Part shown: positions 1-50,278 of the stretch, piece by piece
Layout: each line of letters begins with the position of its first letter
Numbering within the stretch: the stretch's first letter is position 1
From: Hormiphora californensis
Taxonomy: Eukaryota > Ctenophora > Tentaculata > Cydippida > Pleurobrachiidae
Reading direction: 5' to 3'
Assembly: GCA_020137815.1 (NCBI GenBank)
Contig: CM035355.1
Coordinates: forward strand, 1,946,774-2,010,773
DNA length: 64,000 nt
Translations under genes and position numbers: made by a program
The notes under the pieces: generated by a model
Seen by the model: only the letters and a program-made list of their open reading frames with translations
Databases searched by the model: none
What the model was told of the DNA's origin: nothing

Positions 1-539
1 TGAGTATGGAGGAACATCTCTCGCTTCATTTGCAGCTGAAACAGATGGAGGGGGTTTTAGTAAACGGGTTAGTTTTGGTAATGAAATTACCCCTCAACAC
101 CAGCATAATAGGGGTTACTTTGTAACCAAGTGATTGTTTCTATCAATTGTATACAAGTAGTGTTCCGTGATTGAGCTCAAGAGGTATATCATGGGGCAAT
201 TGTGTAGTGAGTAAGGTCTGGCAAATGATACATATCTAAATGTAGGGTACGTATATGGTGTCAACTATCATACATCTCTTATTACTCCATACCTATATTC
301 TCTCGAACTAACTACACACTCGGCCCACCGTGTCCAATTCTAAATATGTAGGGATCAAATCATTGAACAAAGGAGTCGGTAACGGCCGGTGACCTCTCCT
401 GCGTGCAAACCCAGTGCACTAATAATTGCTCTCCAGAACCCCCTTACAGTGTGAGCTCCACAGTGCACTAAGTGCACGAGGGTTCCACATTATTTTACCA
501 CATTGGTGGCCCTGCTACTCAGGCGTCATTATATTGCAG

Positions 540-541
540 GT

Positions 542-612
<71 letters not shown>
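540..612. repeat. (TG)n microsatellite
   Basis: About 36 TG dinucleotides interrupted once by an A. The interval 1-540 shows no convincing exon. 640-780 is GA-rich low-complexity sequence, including a GAGAGA run near 685-700. Confidence 0.95.
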
Positions 613-614
<2 letters not shown>

Positions 615-943
615 CTGGAGGTAGTAACGCTATAATGGCGAGGGGCCATTGTCAAAGGAGTGATCCGAGAGAGAGTGAGTGATTAGAGAGAGAGAGAGAG
701 AGTATGAGTGAATGAGAGGGAGAAGAGAGGGAGAGTTTGTGTGTGAGGAAGAAAGCTGGACACTCTACAAATTTGTTAGAGATGTGAAGAACATGAATGG
801 GGCGTGTACCATCTAAATCACAAGCCGGGAGCTTGCAAATTATTTCTTCCCCTCAATTCTCAATCTATTCTCTCTGACAGACTCTCACTCTCCATCTCCA
901 TCTCTCTCCCTCTCTCTACTCCGGCTCCATTACTGTATAATAC

Positions 944-3148
944 CTCGGCAAGCTGCGTTTGAATGTTCTCCATTTTTAGTTGATACGAAGCGAGCTCCCC
1001 GGATTTTTTCTCCACTGTAGCCTCGGACAACTCCAATTCTTTCTTCAATTCCAAATACTCAGCAGTTTCAATCACTTTAATAGCCTGAAACAACGGGCCG
1101 ATATACTATATAATGAGAAGCAATGACATGTTTAGTTAGTAGACATGATAAGTGAGGACAGGGATTTAACAAAAACAAAATAAAATAGATAATCATTAAT
1201 CGCTCCAGAAAATAAAACTAAACCATTAACACTGATTAAGATTACCTTATTCTTGCACTGTTCGGTAAACCGTTCCAGTATTGAATCATGTCTCTCCTTC
1301 CACTCCTCTACCTCCGCCTCCACTGAATCTTGTCTAGTCTGGCACTCTGCCAAACTCCTCACCAGTCTCTTATTCTCCACAGCAAGGAGCCTCAACTTCT
1401 GTTTATCCCTCGTGGTGCAGGGTCGTGGGTATGATTTGCAGGACGTGGAACTGACAGAGACACGGGAACGCAAGATCTGGGACTGAACCACCAAAACTTT
1501 CTCTGGTGGCCAGCTTTTGGGTCCCCATCCTTTTTTGGAAGCTCTTCTTTCGGAGGGAGTCTTTAAATTTGGAGAAGAAGTTGATTTTATGTTTGATGTT
1601 CTTGTTAGCTGGATCACTTGATTCGGTACTGTTGCTAGTGTCGATGAATCTACCATACTGTTGCTACAGCTATCTCGGCCAGTGGAGCTGCACTTGAGCA
1701 TGCTACTTGTAAAGCTACCGTAGGATGTAGAAGCAGGACAATTCGTTGTGACCTCCTGGTAAAGAAAGAGTCCTGGTTGTGCGATGTGAACACCTGGCTA
1801 CAAATTCTAACTGATGCAGCAAAATGCATGGCTGTATACAGGTAAGCCAAGTAAAAGCCATGTTTTGCACTTTTGTGGAGCTCTAACATTTGCTCAGTGC
1901 TCCTCAAAAAGCACAAAACATGGCTTCTTCTTCTTGCTGTATGAGGCAGGCGCTCTCGACGCACAACCAGACCCCTTTCTTACCAGGGTGGGGCCGGGGT
2001 TAGGTGGCCAGTTGTTGGATGTGTTAGGTGGCGAAGACCCGGGGGTGGGAGCTAACAGGTTGATGTTAGAGGGTTGTGGAGCGAGATCAGTATGTTCCAG
2101 GACATATCCTGCCATCTCGGCATGTTTTAGAGCCTCTTGAATGTTTTCCGGGGCTAGGGGATCTCCAGTAAGGAGGGGAGGTTGTAACATGGGGAATGCT
2201 GCAGTGGAAGGCATGTCACTAAAGATCTCAGAACCTGGAATACACATTGTAGGTGTTACCGGCTCAAACTCGTCTTCCTCCTCCTCCTCCTCATTTTCAC
2301 AGTCTTCTTCGTCTTCGTCTTCTTCATATTCCTCTTCTTCATATTCACCCTCTTCTTCATATTCCTCTTCTTCACCTACATCTTCTTCATATTCCCCCTC
2401 CTCCTCCAGAACGTGTATCCCATGATAATGACCCTCCTCTTCACTCTCACTCCCATCTCCCCCTCCCTCCTCATCATCTGAATAAGCCACCTTGCACTCA
2501 CTGATCACCCGCACCATCCCAGATATCCTGTCTATTAATAGATTCCTCTCCTCACACCTAACACACCTTTGAATCTGTCCTATCATCTCCAACAACACCA
2601 TCTGCAGGGTGTTCAGAAGGGTCCTATAACACTCCGAACTGACAGCAACATTCCTTTCCCGTAGCCGGGCGTAGTGACGGCTTGTCCTGCGCTTCCGAGG
2701 TGGTTTCTTCACCCCTACTACCTCCTCGATACCGAACGTTTCTATGGTAACCAGAACTCGTTCTCCCCGTGAGTGGAGAGCGTCCTTGAGTTCCCGGGAG
2801 AGGTTAGAAAACACCCCAATTGTCACCAGGATCCATCAAGAGACGATTCATCTTACTGTGAATGTTCTCAACTATGATGTTGTAGAGGTTTCGATCTGCT
2901 GTCTCGTGGGCCGTTTTGAGACTTTCCTCCGAGGGTGCCTGAATATGGGAGGGTGGCATGTATATCACATGCAGGAGATATTATAGAGATGGTTATGATC
3001 TTTCTCTCTCGCTGGGCGTGTCTTTAATTCCATGGTATTCCATCAAGGAGCATGCAACACAAGTAGTGGGGTTTTGATCTGGTACACCTTGATTAATCTT
3101 TGAAACAAAGAGCTAGAGAGAGGAGAGATAGGGAGAGAGGGAGGGAGG

Positions 3149-3228
<80 letters not shown>

Positions 3229-6200
3229 AGAGAGAGACGGTCCACTCTCTCTCTCTACCTCTACTCTTCTCTCTCTCTTTCTCTTCTCTCTCTCCATCTC
3301 GGAGAAGTGAGAGAAATATTCCGTCATGATCAGATATGAAAATCAAAACAAAAAGAAATCATATTGTGTCATAACTTGAAAATATCACATCATGTCATAG
3401 CACTGGCAAGTGCCCCGGGCCCAAAAGGGGGTGTGGGGGCACAGCCCCCACCATAAACGGGGGTGTGGGGGCAGAGCCCCCACCTTAGAAATACCCTCTA
3501 ACTCAAAAAACAAAAGAGAGAGCACACGCAACACTTCTACACACAAGCGCATGAAAACCTGCCAGTGCTACTATATACCATTGCAGATTTCGGGGTTTTT
3601 GATGCTTTAAAAAAGCATGTTCCAGATGAAGTAGAGAGCTGAAATTTTGTACTCTGAGGGCCCTCATATAGGAGAAGAGGCATGCAAATTTTCAGAACGA
3701 TCGGATGTAAGGTAAAAATTTGCCAGAGGGGTCCCAAAATGCAAAAATGTAAGGAGGGGGAGGGGAGGGGGAGGGGAGGGGGAGGGGAGGGGGAGGGGGA
3801 GGAGGACGCTTTTTTATCTTTGAGTGTTCTCCTAAACTACAAATAGTAGAGACTTGCCGTTTGGAGCAGTGGTTCCTTACATCATTGCGCTCGGTAATAG
3901 CTTTGTGAGAACTTCGAAATCGCCATAGTTCATTAATTATTCATTAATTAGTCATTAAATATTCATTTAAACCATGGTCGCGATATGACACGACTCGAAG
4001 GTCATAGAATCTTGAAACCGGTCTTATTCGACGCGGAATCATCGATTTATGGGGGGTCTAACTCGGGACAAAAATCTCTATCTCGCACCGTTAAGCCGTC
4101 ATTTGCATATTTATGCACCTATTCACGATTTTATGCATATTTTCAATATTTTCACTTCGGCTCGTCCTAGAACGTTTTAATGGACATATTTCGACGCAAA
4201 ATAGTCGATTTATGGGGGGTCGTCCCCCGGACAAAAAGTCGTATCTCGCACCGTTTAGCCGTTATTTGCATATTTATGCACCGATTCATGATTTAATGCA
4301 TATTCTGAATATTTCCAGTTCGGCTGATCCTAGAACGTTTTCATGGACATATTTCGACGCAAAATAGTCGATTTATGGGGGGTCTTACTCGGGACAAAAA
4401 TCTCCATCTCGCACCGTTAAGCCGTTATTTGCATATTTATGCACCGATTCATGATTTAATGCATATTCTTAATATTTCCACTTCGGCTGGTCCTAGAACG
4501 TTTTCATGGACATATTCCGGCGCAGAATAATCAATTTATGGGGGGTCGTCCCCCTGACAAAAAGTCGTATCTCTCACCGTTTAGTCGTTATTCGCATATT
4601 TATGAACTATTCAAGTTCGAAAATGTGCAGAACTCAGAAAAAATAGCTTTTTCTATTTAACAGCAAAAAGAACAGAAATTAAGTCCAAAAACCAATTAAA
4701 TAAATTAGTTTGGATGCCCGGGCCCATGTGGTGTCACGGGGGTAACACCTTTAGGCTACTGTCATAAATGATGGATATCGAGAGAGATAAAGGCAAAAGA
4801 AATTAGGAGAGAAAGAGTGAGATATAATCAAGAAAGACGGAGAGATAAATAAGAGGAGAGAGAAAAAAGAGAGATGTAGTGAAAGAAACAGTGAGAGAAA
4901 TAGTGTGAGAGAGAGAGAGTGAGAGAGAGATAGATAGAGATAGAAAGATTTAAGGATAACAATTAACAATTAACGAGATAGGGTAAACCGGGGCAAAATG
5001 GTTAACTTTTTACTTAATCGGTTCTCACTCCCATTTAAAAAAAGATACAATGAAAAAAAATATATAGGATTAAAGTTCATTATTTTATCTTTCAAATAAG
5101 ATAAATTTCAACTATAGGGACCATCATTTACTTAACTAAATAACTAATTGAAAAATTTTGGTCGGAAAAATTGGTACCGGGGCAATTCGAGCATCACCAA
5201 TAGGAGTGCTTTATTTCGTCACGTGTGAGTCACGTGAACGTCCTCACAACACCAGAAGAAGATTCCCGCCTGGTGTTGTTAGAGGTGGGGGCAATTCGAA
5301 CAATGTAATCTACACGCAATCTACACGCTGGTCGTTCTTGCTCGAATTGCCCCGGTATCACGCGTGATCACGTGGTACAAAGAACTGCACATCATTGGCC
5401 CGGGAGTTAACCAAATTGCCCCGGTGTGTTAACCAAATTGCCCATGTTCGAATTGCCCCGGTTGTTCGAATTGCCCCGGTAATCTTAATTTACCAGAATT
5501 TGGAATGAAAACATGCGAATATTTAAATAATTTTTATACCATCTGAAAGCTGATATTATTAGCTTTCAGCTGGTTTTTTCAAATCGGAAATTGACCAACT
5601 TAAACCGGATCTAGAGCCTATTTAGTGGTAACGGGCAGGCTCGAACGAGCAGTTTTCTTCTGGAGATAGGATGACGTCATTATGATAGCTTAACTAGGTG
5701 AGAGACGGGCAGTACTATGTTCGAATTGCCCCAGTTGTTCGAATTGCCCCGGTTTACCCTATGCCGTTAATTATGACAGTAGCCTAAAGGTGTTACCCCC
5801 GTGACACCACATGGGCCCGGGCATCCAAACCAATTTATTTAATTGGTTTTTGGACTTAATTAAATTATTCTTGAAATTAGAACACCGAAATCTCAATAAC
5901 TGAACAATGGTGAAACGTAAAATAAATTGTATACATAGAGAATTGAACAAATAACGAAGTACCAAGACATGCATTTACCTTGTAGATGGATGGGTTGGAA
6001 GGTCCAGAGCCGTTGGACATGTTCAGACTGGTGTTATCGTCATAAGAATTGGAGCGGACATTGCTACCACCGTCACCGCTTGACCTCACGTCCTCTGTCT
6101 GGATCCTCGACTGATAATGGGAGTTGATATAGATAGTAGAAGAGAGCTGGTACTGTGTTTGGACTGGAAAATGTGCGTTTACTTTTAGGATTCCGGGGCC

Positions 6201-8451
6201 AGGGCTCAGGCTCTCAAATAATAGTTTATTTTCTCATTTATTATATATGGGAATTGTAGAATACTAAAAGATTCAGGCAAGACTGATATAATATCTCCCT
6301 GTTAGTGTTTATCGTCCACCTATGAGTGTATTGTAACTACAGTGCTGGGTCACTCACGCGAGCCTGGTCCAATGACCATTTTAGACTTCGTATTGAGAGA
6401 AACTGATAGAGAAAGGGATTGGAGATCGGAAAGAGGAAGGAGAGAGAGAGAACATGAAAGAAATGTAGAAAATATATATGGAGCTAGAGAGATGGGAATT
6501 GGATCAACAAACAATAGGTCAACAAAACGTACATTCAACCTACAACTGCCCCATTGTTCTCTCATACCTACATCTCTTTGTTCTATATATCTACCTCAAC
6601 AATTAACCCATGAAACCATACTCCATGATCAATCAAACACTGGTCAACATTTCTAATATATATATTCCTCCATCTGATCTCCCTCCCTCTCTTTATATTC
6701 CCATGCCTACTACGTCAAACCTTACTACGTGCAGATGATTTGAAACTGAAACTGTTCAAGTTTTCTCCCCTCGCTCTATACCCCCCGCCCTTTCCCACAG
6801 TCAATGCAATAGTTTTATACTCTGACCCTATATATCACTAGAAGAAGCACGGAGGATTGCAGACCATGGAAACGTGTGAACATAAAGTATCTACACGCTA
6901 AATAATTAAAAGATTATGTCAGCAAAATATATCCTGTCCTTGTCCGAGATGAACAGCAGAGTACCTCGATAATGTTACCACCTGAAAAGCTGTCCAAAGA
7001 GATACTACACTAACCGGAGTTGATAATTTCTTGTTGCTCCAAATCGAGTAGAGTTCCCTGGCATTCTTGTCCTCTAGATATCGCTCAATTTGGTATGCTT
7101 CAACCGAACAGTATTCTGTCATCCTGGGGAAGAGAGGAGAATTCAATAGGAGGATTGGAAAAATATGGTACAGCAATTATAAGCATGTTAATTCTCAACT
7201 GGACCAAAACAAAAGTAAAACGTAGAAAGACATACTTTCGGTTCACGACAAAAATCTTCGGATGATCATGGTAGGGTTGCGGAATTTCAAACATCTCGTG
7301 CAGTTTTGCGTTGCAAGGGTCGGTATGTAGAAGGTACGGATAGAGGACATCTTCCTTTGCAAGTTCAGCCTGGCACACATGAACAACCTCCACATATCGC
7401 CCTATCATCTGATCGTTTTGTAGCTGGTGGGGAGAAGTTGGAATATTATGTTTGGTGAATGGGGGACAGTGTGGTAGTTTTGTAACTGGAAAAACGGTTT
7501 CGTTACAAAGTGATAACTGATATTGGTAACTACTTAGATAGATGGGGTTCGAGTACACGGAGTGTGGGATGTAAACTACCTGGGTAACAAGATCCTTTAG
7601 TCCCCCAATGAGGTCAGGAATTGTCCCAAAAACAAGGAAACAAAGGTGCATCTTACTCCAATCTGTTGTGTAGATATTCTCATCAACTGTTATTAACTTC
7701 AGCTCATCCAATACCCTGTTGTGGCGATGTATAGTTTAATGTACATTGTACACAGACCTACGATCCAATACCCTGTTGTGGTTGTTATAATTCGTACACA
7801 GCTACATATATCATATTTCAATAATGTTTCAATTCAGACGTTCAATGTGGAATTACTAAATCTATGCAAGCTATATTCTGTGTTATTACTTGTGAATTGG
7901 TCGTTTCAGTGTTTTGTAACACGTGTGCCTCTCCACTGAATTAATTGTTTCCACCGAGGCAGAGGGTGTCATGGCAGAGGAAACTTTGGAGGAACTGTCA
8001 ATGTCAATAATACTTGGTTCCGCGTCTGCTATATGAAACTGTACAATCAGCTCGCATGTCGTGAACCTCTGGGAAAACAGGGGGTTTTGATTTTATATGG
8101 GTCAGTGAACAGTTCACACTGCCAAGTCTCACATTTCACAAACCTAATGTGTTATCAAAGATGTAACAAGAGAAGTACACATATTTGCATACCTTATGGT
8201 TTTTAAGGTTGACCGATAACTTCTCTTCCTCCACCAAACTCTGTCCAGTAACTTTTCTATTCGCAATCTCATGAATATCAGCTAACTTCACATGTCCAAG
8301 TTTGTAGGGAGCTGAACCACTCTCATGGCACACATAGAGTTCCGGTGGTTTCGAAGGGCTTGTCATATCTATCCTTTTTCTTCTTCAATGTTGCAGAGAA
8401 TTTTAGGATTTGTTGGTGCTTCCATGCGAGCTCATATTTCAGTTCGGCCAT
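944..8451 (-). CDS. Unidentified multi-exon coiled-coil/acidic gene (3' part may lie beyond left edge)
   Basis: I do not recognise this gene. A consistent minus-strand model has exons 8451-8193, about 8068-7920 (inner end uncertain), 7715-7580, 7423-7236, 7123-7015, 6110-5979, 2938-1984, 1755-1247 and 1084-944, each with an AG acceptor and mostly a clear GT donor; most junctions are phase 0 and 7236/7123 splits one codon. The chosen start, at 8451, reads MAELKYELAW. The product has a non-repetitive N-terminal half, a Ser/Asn-rich linker (6110-5979), a basic patch (PPRKRR), a long Glu/Asp tract (about 2460-2260) and a C-terminal heptad-like coiled coil (LRLLAVENKRL onward). Two single-base frame breaks are needed, near 8380 and near 2812, both beside A/T runs. 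It is divergent to BTAF1. The general architecture would suit a cytoskeletal or centrosomal protein, but that is a guess. No stop was found after 944. Confidence 0.6.
1984..2938 (-). CDS. Large acidic exon of the minus-strand gene, with a frame break
   Basis: Acceptor (ttcag on the minus strand) is just above 2938 and the donor (CTG then gtaag) just below 1984. The upper part reads APSEESLKTAHETADRN onward, helical and leucine-rich, to MDPGDNWGVF. The frame then shifts by one base at a T run (about 2811-2815) and continues as SNLSRELKDAL. A basic stretch (KKPPRKRRTSR) and a Cys-containing helix (QRCVRCEERN) follow, then about 65 residues dominated by Glu with Tyr interspersed, then a Pro-rich tail. 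The reading frame past the donor to 1894 is intronic. Confidence 0.6.
3105..3300. repeat. (GA)n/(CT)n microsatellite tract
   Basis: Purine run of GA repeats from 3105 to about 3237, followed by CT-rich sequence to 3300. It lies inside the large intron of the minus-strand gene. Open reading frames here are only Arg/Glu or Ser/Leu low complexity. Confidence 0.95.
3410..3484. repeat. Two-copy G/C-rich hairpin repeat
   Basis: A unit of about 35 bp (GGGGGTGTGGGGGCA then CAGCCCCCACC) occurs twice in tandem, and each unit is itself a stem-loop with a GGGGG/CCCCC stem. It is intronic. Confidence 0.8.
3752..3806 (+). repeat. G-run tandem repeat with G-quadruplex potential
   Basis: Eight or so consecutive runs of 4-5 G separated by single A residues (GGGGAGGGGGA units). 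Four or more G4 tracts with 1-nt loops satisfy the usual G-quadruplex pattern on the plus strand. It is intronic to the minus-strand gene, so on the RNA it would be C-rich. Confidence 0.85.
3990..4625. repeat. 163-bp satellite, ~3.8 units in alternating A/B dimers
   Basis: The phrase (c)gatttatgggggg recurs at 4043, 4206, 4369 and 4532, exactly 163 bp apart each time. Units 1 and 3 share ctcgggacaaaaatctc, while units 2 and 4 share cggacaaaaagtcgtatctc, so the real period is a 326-bp dimer (A-B-A-B). Every unit carries the same internal motif of ATTTGCATATTTATGCA. The flanks (3810-3990) hold AT-rich sequence with tandem attaatta phrases. Confidence 0.9.
4681..5857. mobile_element. Outer inverted-repeat element hosting a nested transposon
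   Basis: An 86-bp arm at 4681-4766 is repeated almost perfectly in inverted orientation at 5772-5857 (key core GGATGCCCGGGCCCATGTGG). Between the arms lie GA-rich sequence (4767-4960) and the TA-flanked element at 4981-5759. This is a foldback or solo-TIR arrangement into which a second element inserted. No coding capacity. Confidence 0.8.
4981..5759. mobile_element. Non-autonomous DNA transposon, TIR GGGTAAACCGGGGC, TA target duplication
   Basis: Terminal inverted repeats GGGTAAACCGGGGCAA and TTGCCCCGGTTTACCC are bounded on both sides by TA. The 779-bp interior has no transposase but carries many subterminal copies of the TIR core (aattgccccggt and its complement, for example 5176, 5347, 5416, 5452, 5470, 5727, 5742). 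It shares the GGGTAnnC terminus, TA duplication and internal repetition of its TIR word with the elements at 11320 and 31149. Confidence 0.85.
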
Positions 8452-9424
8452 ATTGACACATTTGGAGTTAGAGATACACTCTGTTTGAATTTCATCTTTT
8501 CCGCCGACACCTGAAAGGTGAGTGGAAGGGTTAAGAAAAATTTCATATCAATCATAAACAGTAAATTTAGGAGACTAAAAGGAATCTCACCATTAAAAAC
8601 CAGATGCTAGACAAGTTTTGGAGTTATCCTGTGTCCGAGTTATGTCGGAACATGTTACGTTAATTTGTTGAACGAGCAATTCGAATCTGATACGATATCC
8701 TTCCCTACTATGACCTAACATTCTACCCTAAAATGAGTCACGAGATTTTGGTGAGAAGAGGGAAGAGGGAGGAGGTCTGTGCTTCGAAAACATGATCCCG
8801 TGATAGTGGAAGCTCTTACGGTATTGAGTATTCCCACGACCGTGGGAAAAGAGAGATAGATAGAAATACTAAGAGAAAGAAATTTCTCTCTCTTAGTATT
8901 TCTATCTATCTCTCTTTTTCCACGGTCGTGGGAATACGGTAAGAGCTTCCACTATGACCGGTGACCCATCCGGCATCCACCACGTTAGTCGTTAGAGAAA
9001 GGAAATCTTGAATTGACCGTTGATTTTTATGCAATGACCTATGTCCTTTAATATTTCAACAACAGACACATAGCTTACAATTCAGAACAGGAGAGTGAAT
9101 TGAAGAAGACAAAATACAAAATTAAAAATGTGAAAGTCGTGTTAAAAAGTGAAGTCAAAAACTTGATTTTCACTTCCTCGCCGTAACGCGCCGTACGTAA
9201 ATATTTAAAACGCGCTTTATTTCTTTAGAATACGCTGCAATTGAACGCCGCGCATAAAAATAACTGAATTTCAGCTGAAAAACAAACTTCAAAATTTTAA
9301 CACGCACGAAAAAGTGCTCAGTTTTCTGTTCTGGCATGCGCCTCCGTCGATCCTGGCTGTCTCTGTGGAACAATGGAACTAAATTGAACAACTGATTAAA
9401 AGTGCTATCAAAGAATTACAAGTA
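8452..9424. promoter_or_regulatory. Divergent promoter interval between the minus-strand gene and BTAF1
   Basis: About 970 bp separate the two inferred start codons, which point away from each other. I see no TATA box that I would call for either gene. The middle is occupied by a palindrome (8803-8956). A shared bidirectional promoter is an inference from spacing only. Confidence 0.45.
8803..8956. repeat. ~150-bp palindrome in the divergent promoter
   Basis: Arms of about 75 bp meet at a 3-nt centre near 8880 (ctaagagaaag / ctttctctctcttag), and each arm contains CCCACGACCGTGGG, itself a palindrome. One arm has a 6-bp insertion (ttgagt). It is long enough to extrude as a cruciform. Confidence 0.85.
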
Positions 9425-48667
<39,243 letters not shown>

Positions 48668-49700
48668 ACATCTAACTGATACAACTCCTCTAATTATTTA
48701 CTGTCCATCTCTGGAGACTGCGGTTATTCAAGGACGACTCGTCGTAGCACGAAAGACAAAGAGTTTTATTGGGATGTTCCCACTATTATGGAGCAGTGCT
48801 CTAGAGGATACGATTAGTAATATTACTACTAGGTACTGATTTGAGGGTAGTTATAGTAGTAACTAGTAATAGTCTACTTACTTATACTGTTATACTGACA
48901 TATTTAACATGTTTAATATATAAGGGTTAGTATTATGTTTTATGTACGTGGTATGTGTGCTGAGACCTGAGAGAGCCATTTTACTTTGTACACATAGTTG
49001 ACAATTATAGGAGCCTTCTATTGTGTACAAAGCGAATAGCTCCCTAAGTGTGTGAACTGTGAGTGAGTGTGTGTATGTGTGTGCATTTGCCAGAGTCCTT
49101 CTTTATTTGTGATCTTCACATTCACCAATGGGTGCTATTATTATTTGTATTTTATACAAAACACCCTCGTTTTACCTCACACCGGATGTTAATTGGTTAA
49201 TTAACACTATTAATTAGTTAATTAACACTATTATTAACCCAACTTGTTTCATTAGCCATGTCTCTCCTTTGTTGAACGCGTTCCGGATAAAGGATTGTGT
49301 AACCCCCTTTTCGTGCTGCGGAATCCTTGCCCAATTAGAAGAACCTGCAAGAGAACCACAGGTAAAATGTTAATTAATAATTAATTTGATGATTTTGGGA
49401 TCTATTTATTATGATTTGTTATTGCTTCTGTCCCCACATTCACTACCACGCCCAAATATGCGAGTTAACCACGTAATCGGCCTTGTAGTTACCGTCTCAT
49501 TCATACTGTATATTTTGTATACTGCATATTTTATGCAATTGTATGTCTTGAGCTACCAGATATATGCACGATGAGGTCATACAAATGTTTTGTTGCAAAG
49601 TGAAATTCGATTCCAACTAGGAAGTTACCTCTCTCTCCCTCTCTCTGGCCTGCCCGGGCATGCCACAACTAGGAAGAATATGGCAGACTGTACAAATAAG
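48668..49700. other. BTAF1 3' flank
   Basis: Downstream of the BTAF1 stop I see AT-rich sequence, a repeat of ttaattaacactatta (49190-49240) and no gene. I cannot identify the polyadenylation site with confidence. Confidence 0.5.
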
Positions 49701-49715
49701 TTAGGTCTCAAGTTC

Positions 49716-49875
49716 TATTGGCTCTCCAGCGCACGTGACCTCAAATCTGGCTTCTCATTGGCTCTCCCTCTTCCCTTGAACAACATCTCACCTAGACATC
49801 ACGCGGTAGTCACGTGCGCGTCACGTGACTATCACGTGTGGTATATATCGCGCCACCCCCTGCTCTCTCTCTCCC
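49716..49875 (+). promoter_or_regulatory. Promoter with four CACGTG E-boxes, ATTGG boxes and TATATA
   Basis: CACGTG at 49732, 49811, 49822 and 49833, the third as GTCACGTGAC; ATTGG (inverted CCAAT) near 49716 and 49755; TATATA at 49842, about 30 bp upstream of a pyrimidine-rich probable initiator near 49870. A probable noncoding first exon ends at a donor (caag|gtacg) near 49975. It drives the gene starting at 50279. MYC/USF/TFE-type bHLH factors recognise this box. Confidence 0.75.
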
Positions 49876-50278
49876 AACGGCAGTCACTTCTCTGAATACG
49901 CTGCGTTCTTCGTTTCTTGCACTGCTTAGCAATCATTGAAGTTCTCTCTTGTTTTCACTTGAGTTGTTGACAAGGTACGATCACGATGGATTAATTATTT
50001 TGGTCTCGATTTTACCTCTCTTTTTATGATTTTACTGTGTGTAAATGTAATTAGAGTGGGCGGAGTGTAGAGAAAGAGAGAGTAATTATTGCATACAAAT
50101 TCCAAATATAGGTACAATCTCCCTGTACACTAATTCGTTCTGTATTCGGAGAAGTTAAATTTATTTTAGCCAGAGCACAATGTGTACAATAATTCCGGGT
50201 TCATCAATTTTACTAGGTAAGTCTCGTTTTACACCAGCCTCTAACATAGTTTCTTTTCAGCCCACGGCTGTAATAGCT

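Noticed and set aside
3043-3346. Several Ser/Leu or Arg/Glu reading frames on both strands
   Set aside because: GA microsatellite translations.
3990-4625. CRISPR-like array
   Set aside because: Units are contiguous 163-bp satellites without spacers, in a eukaryotic intron.
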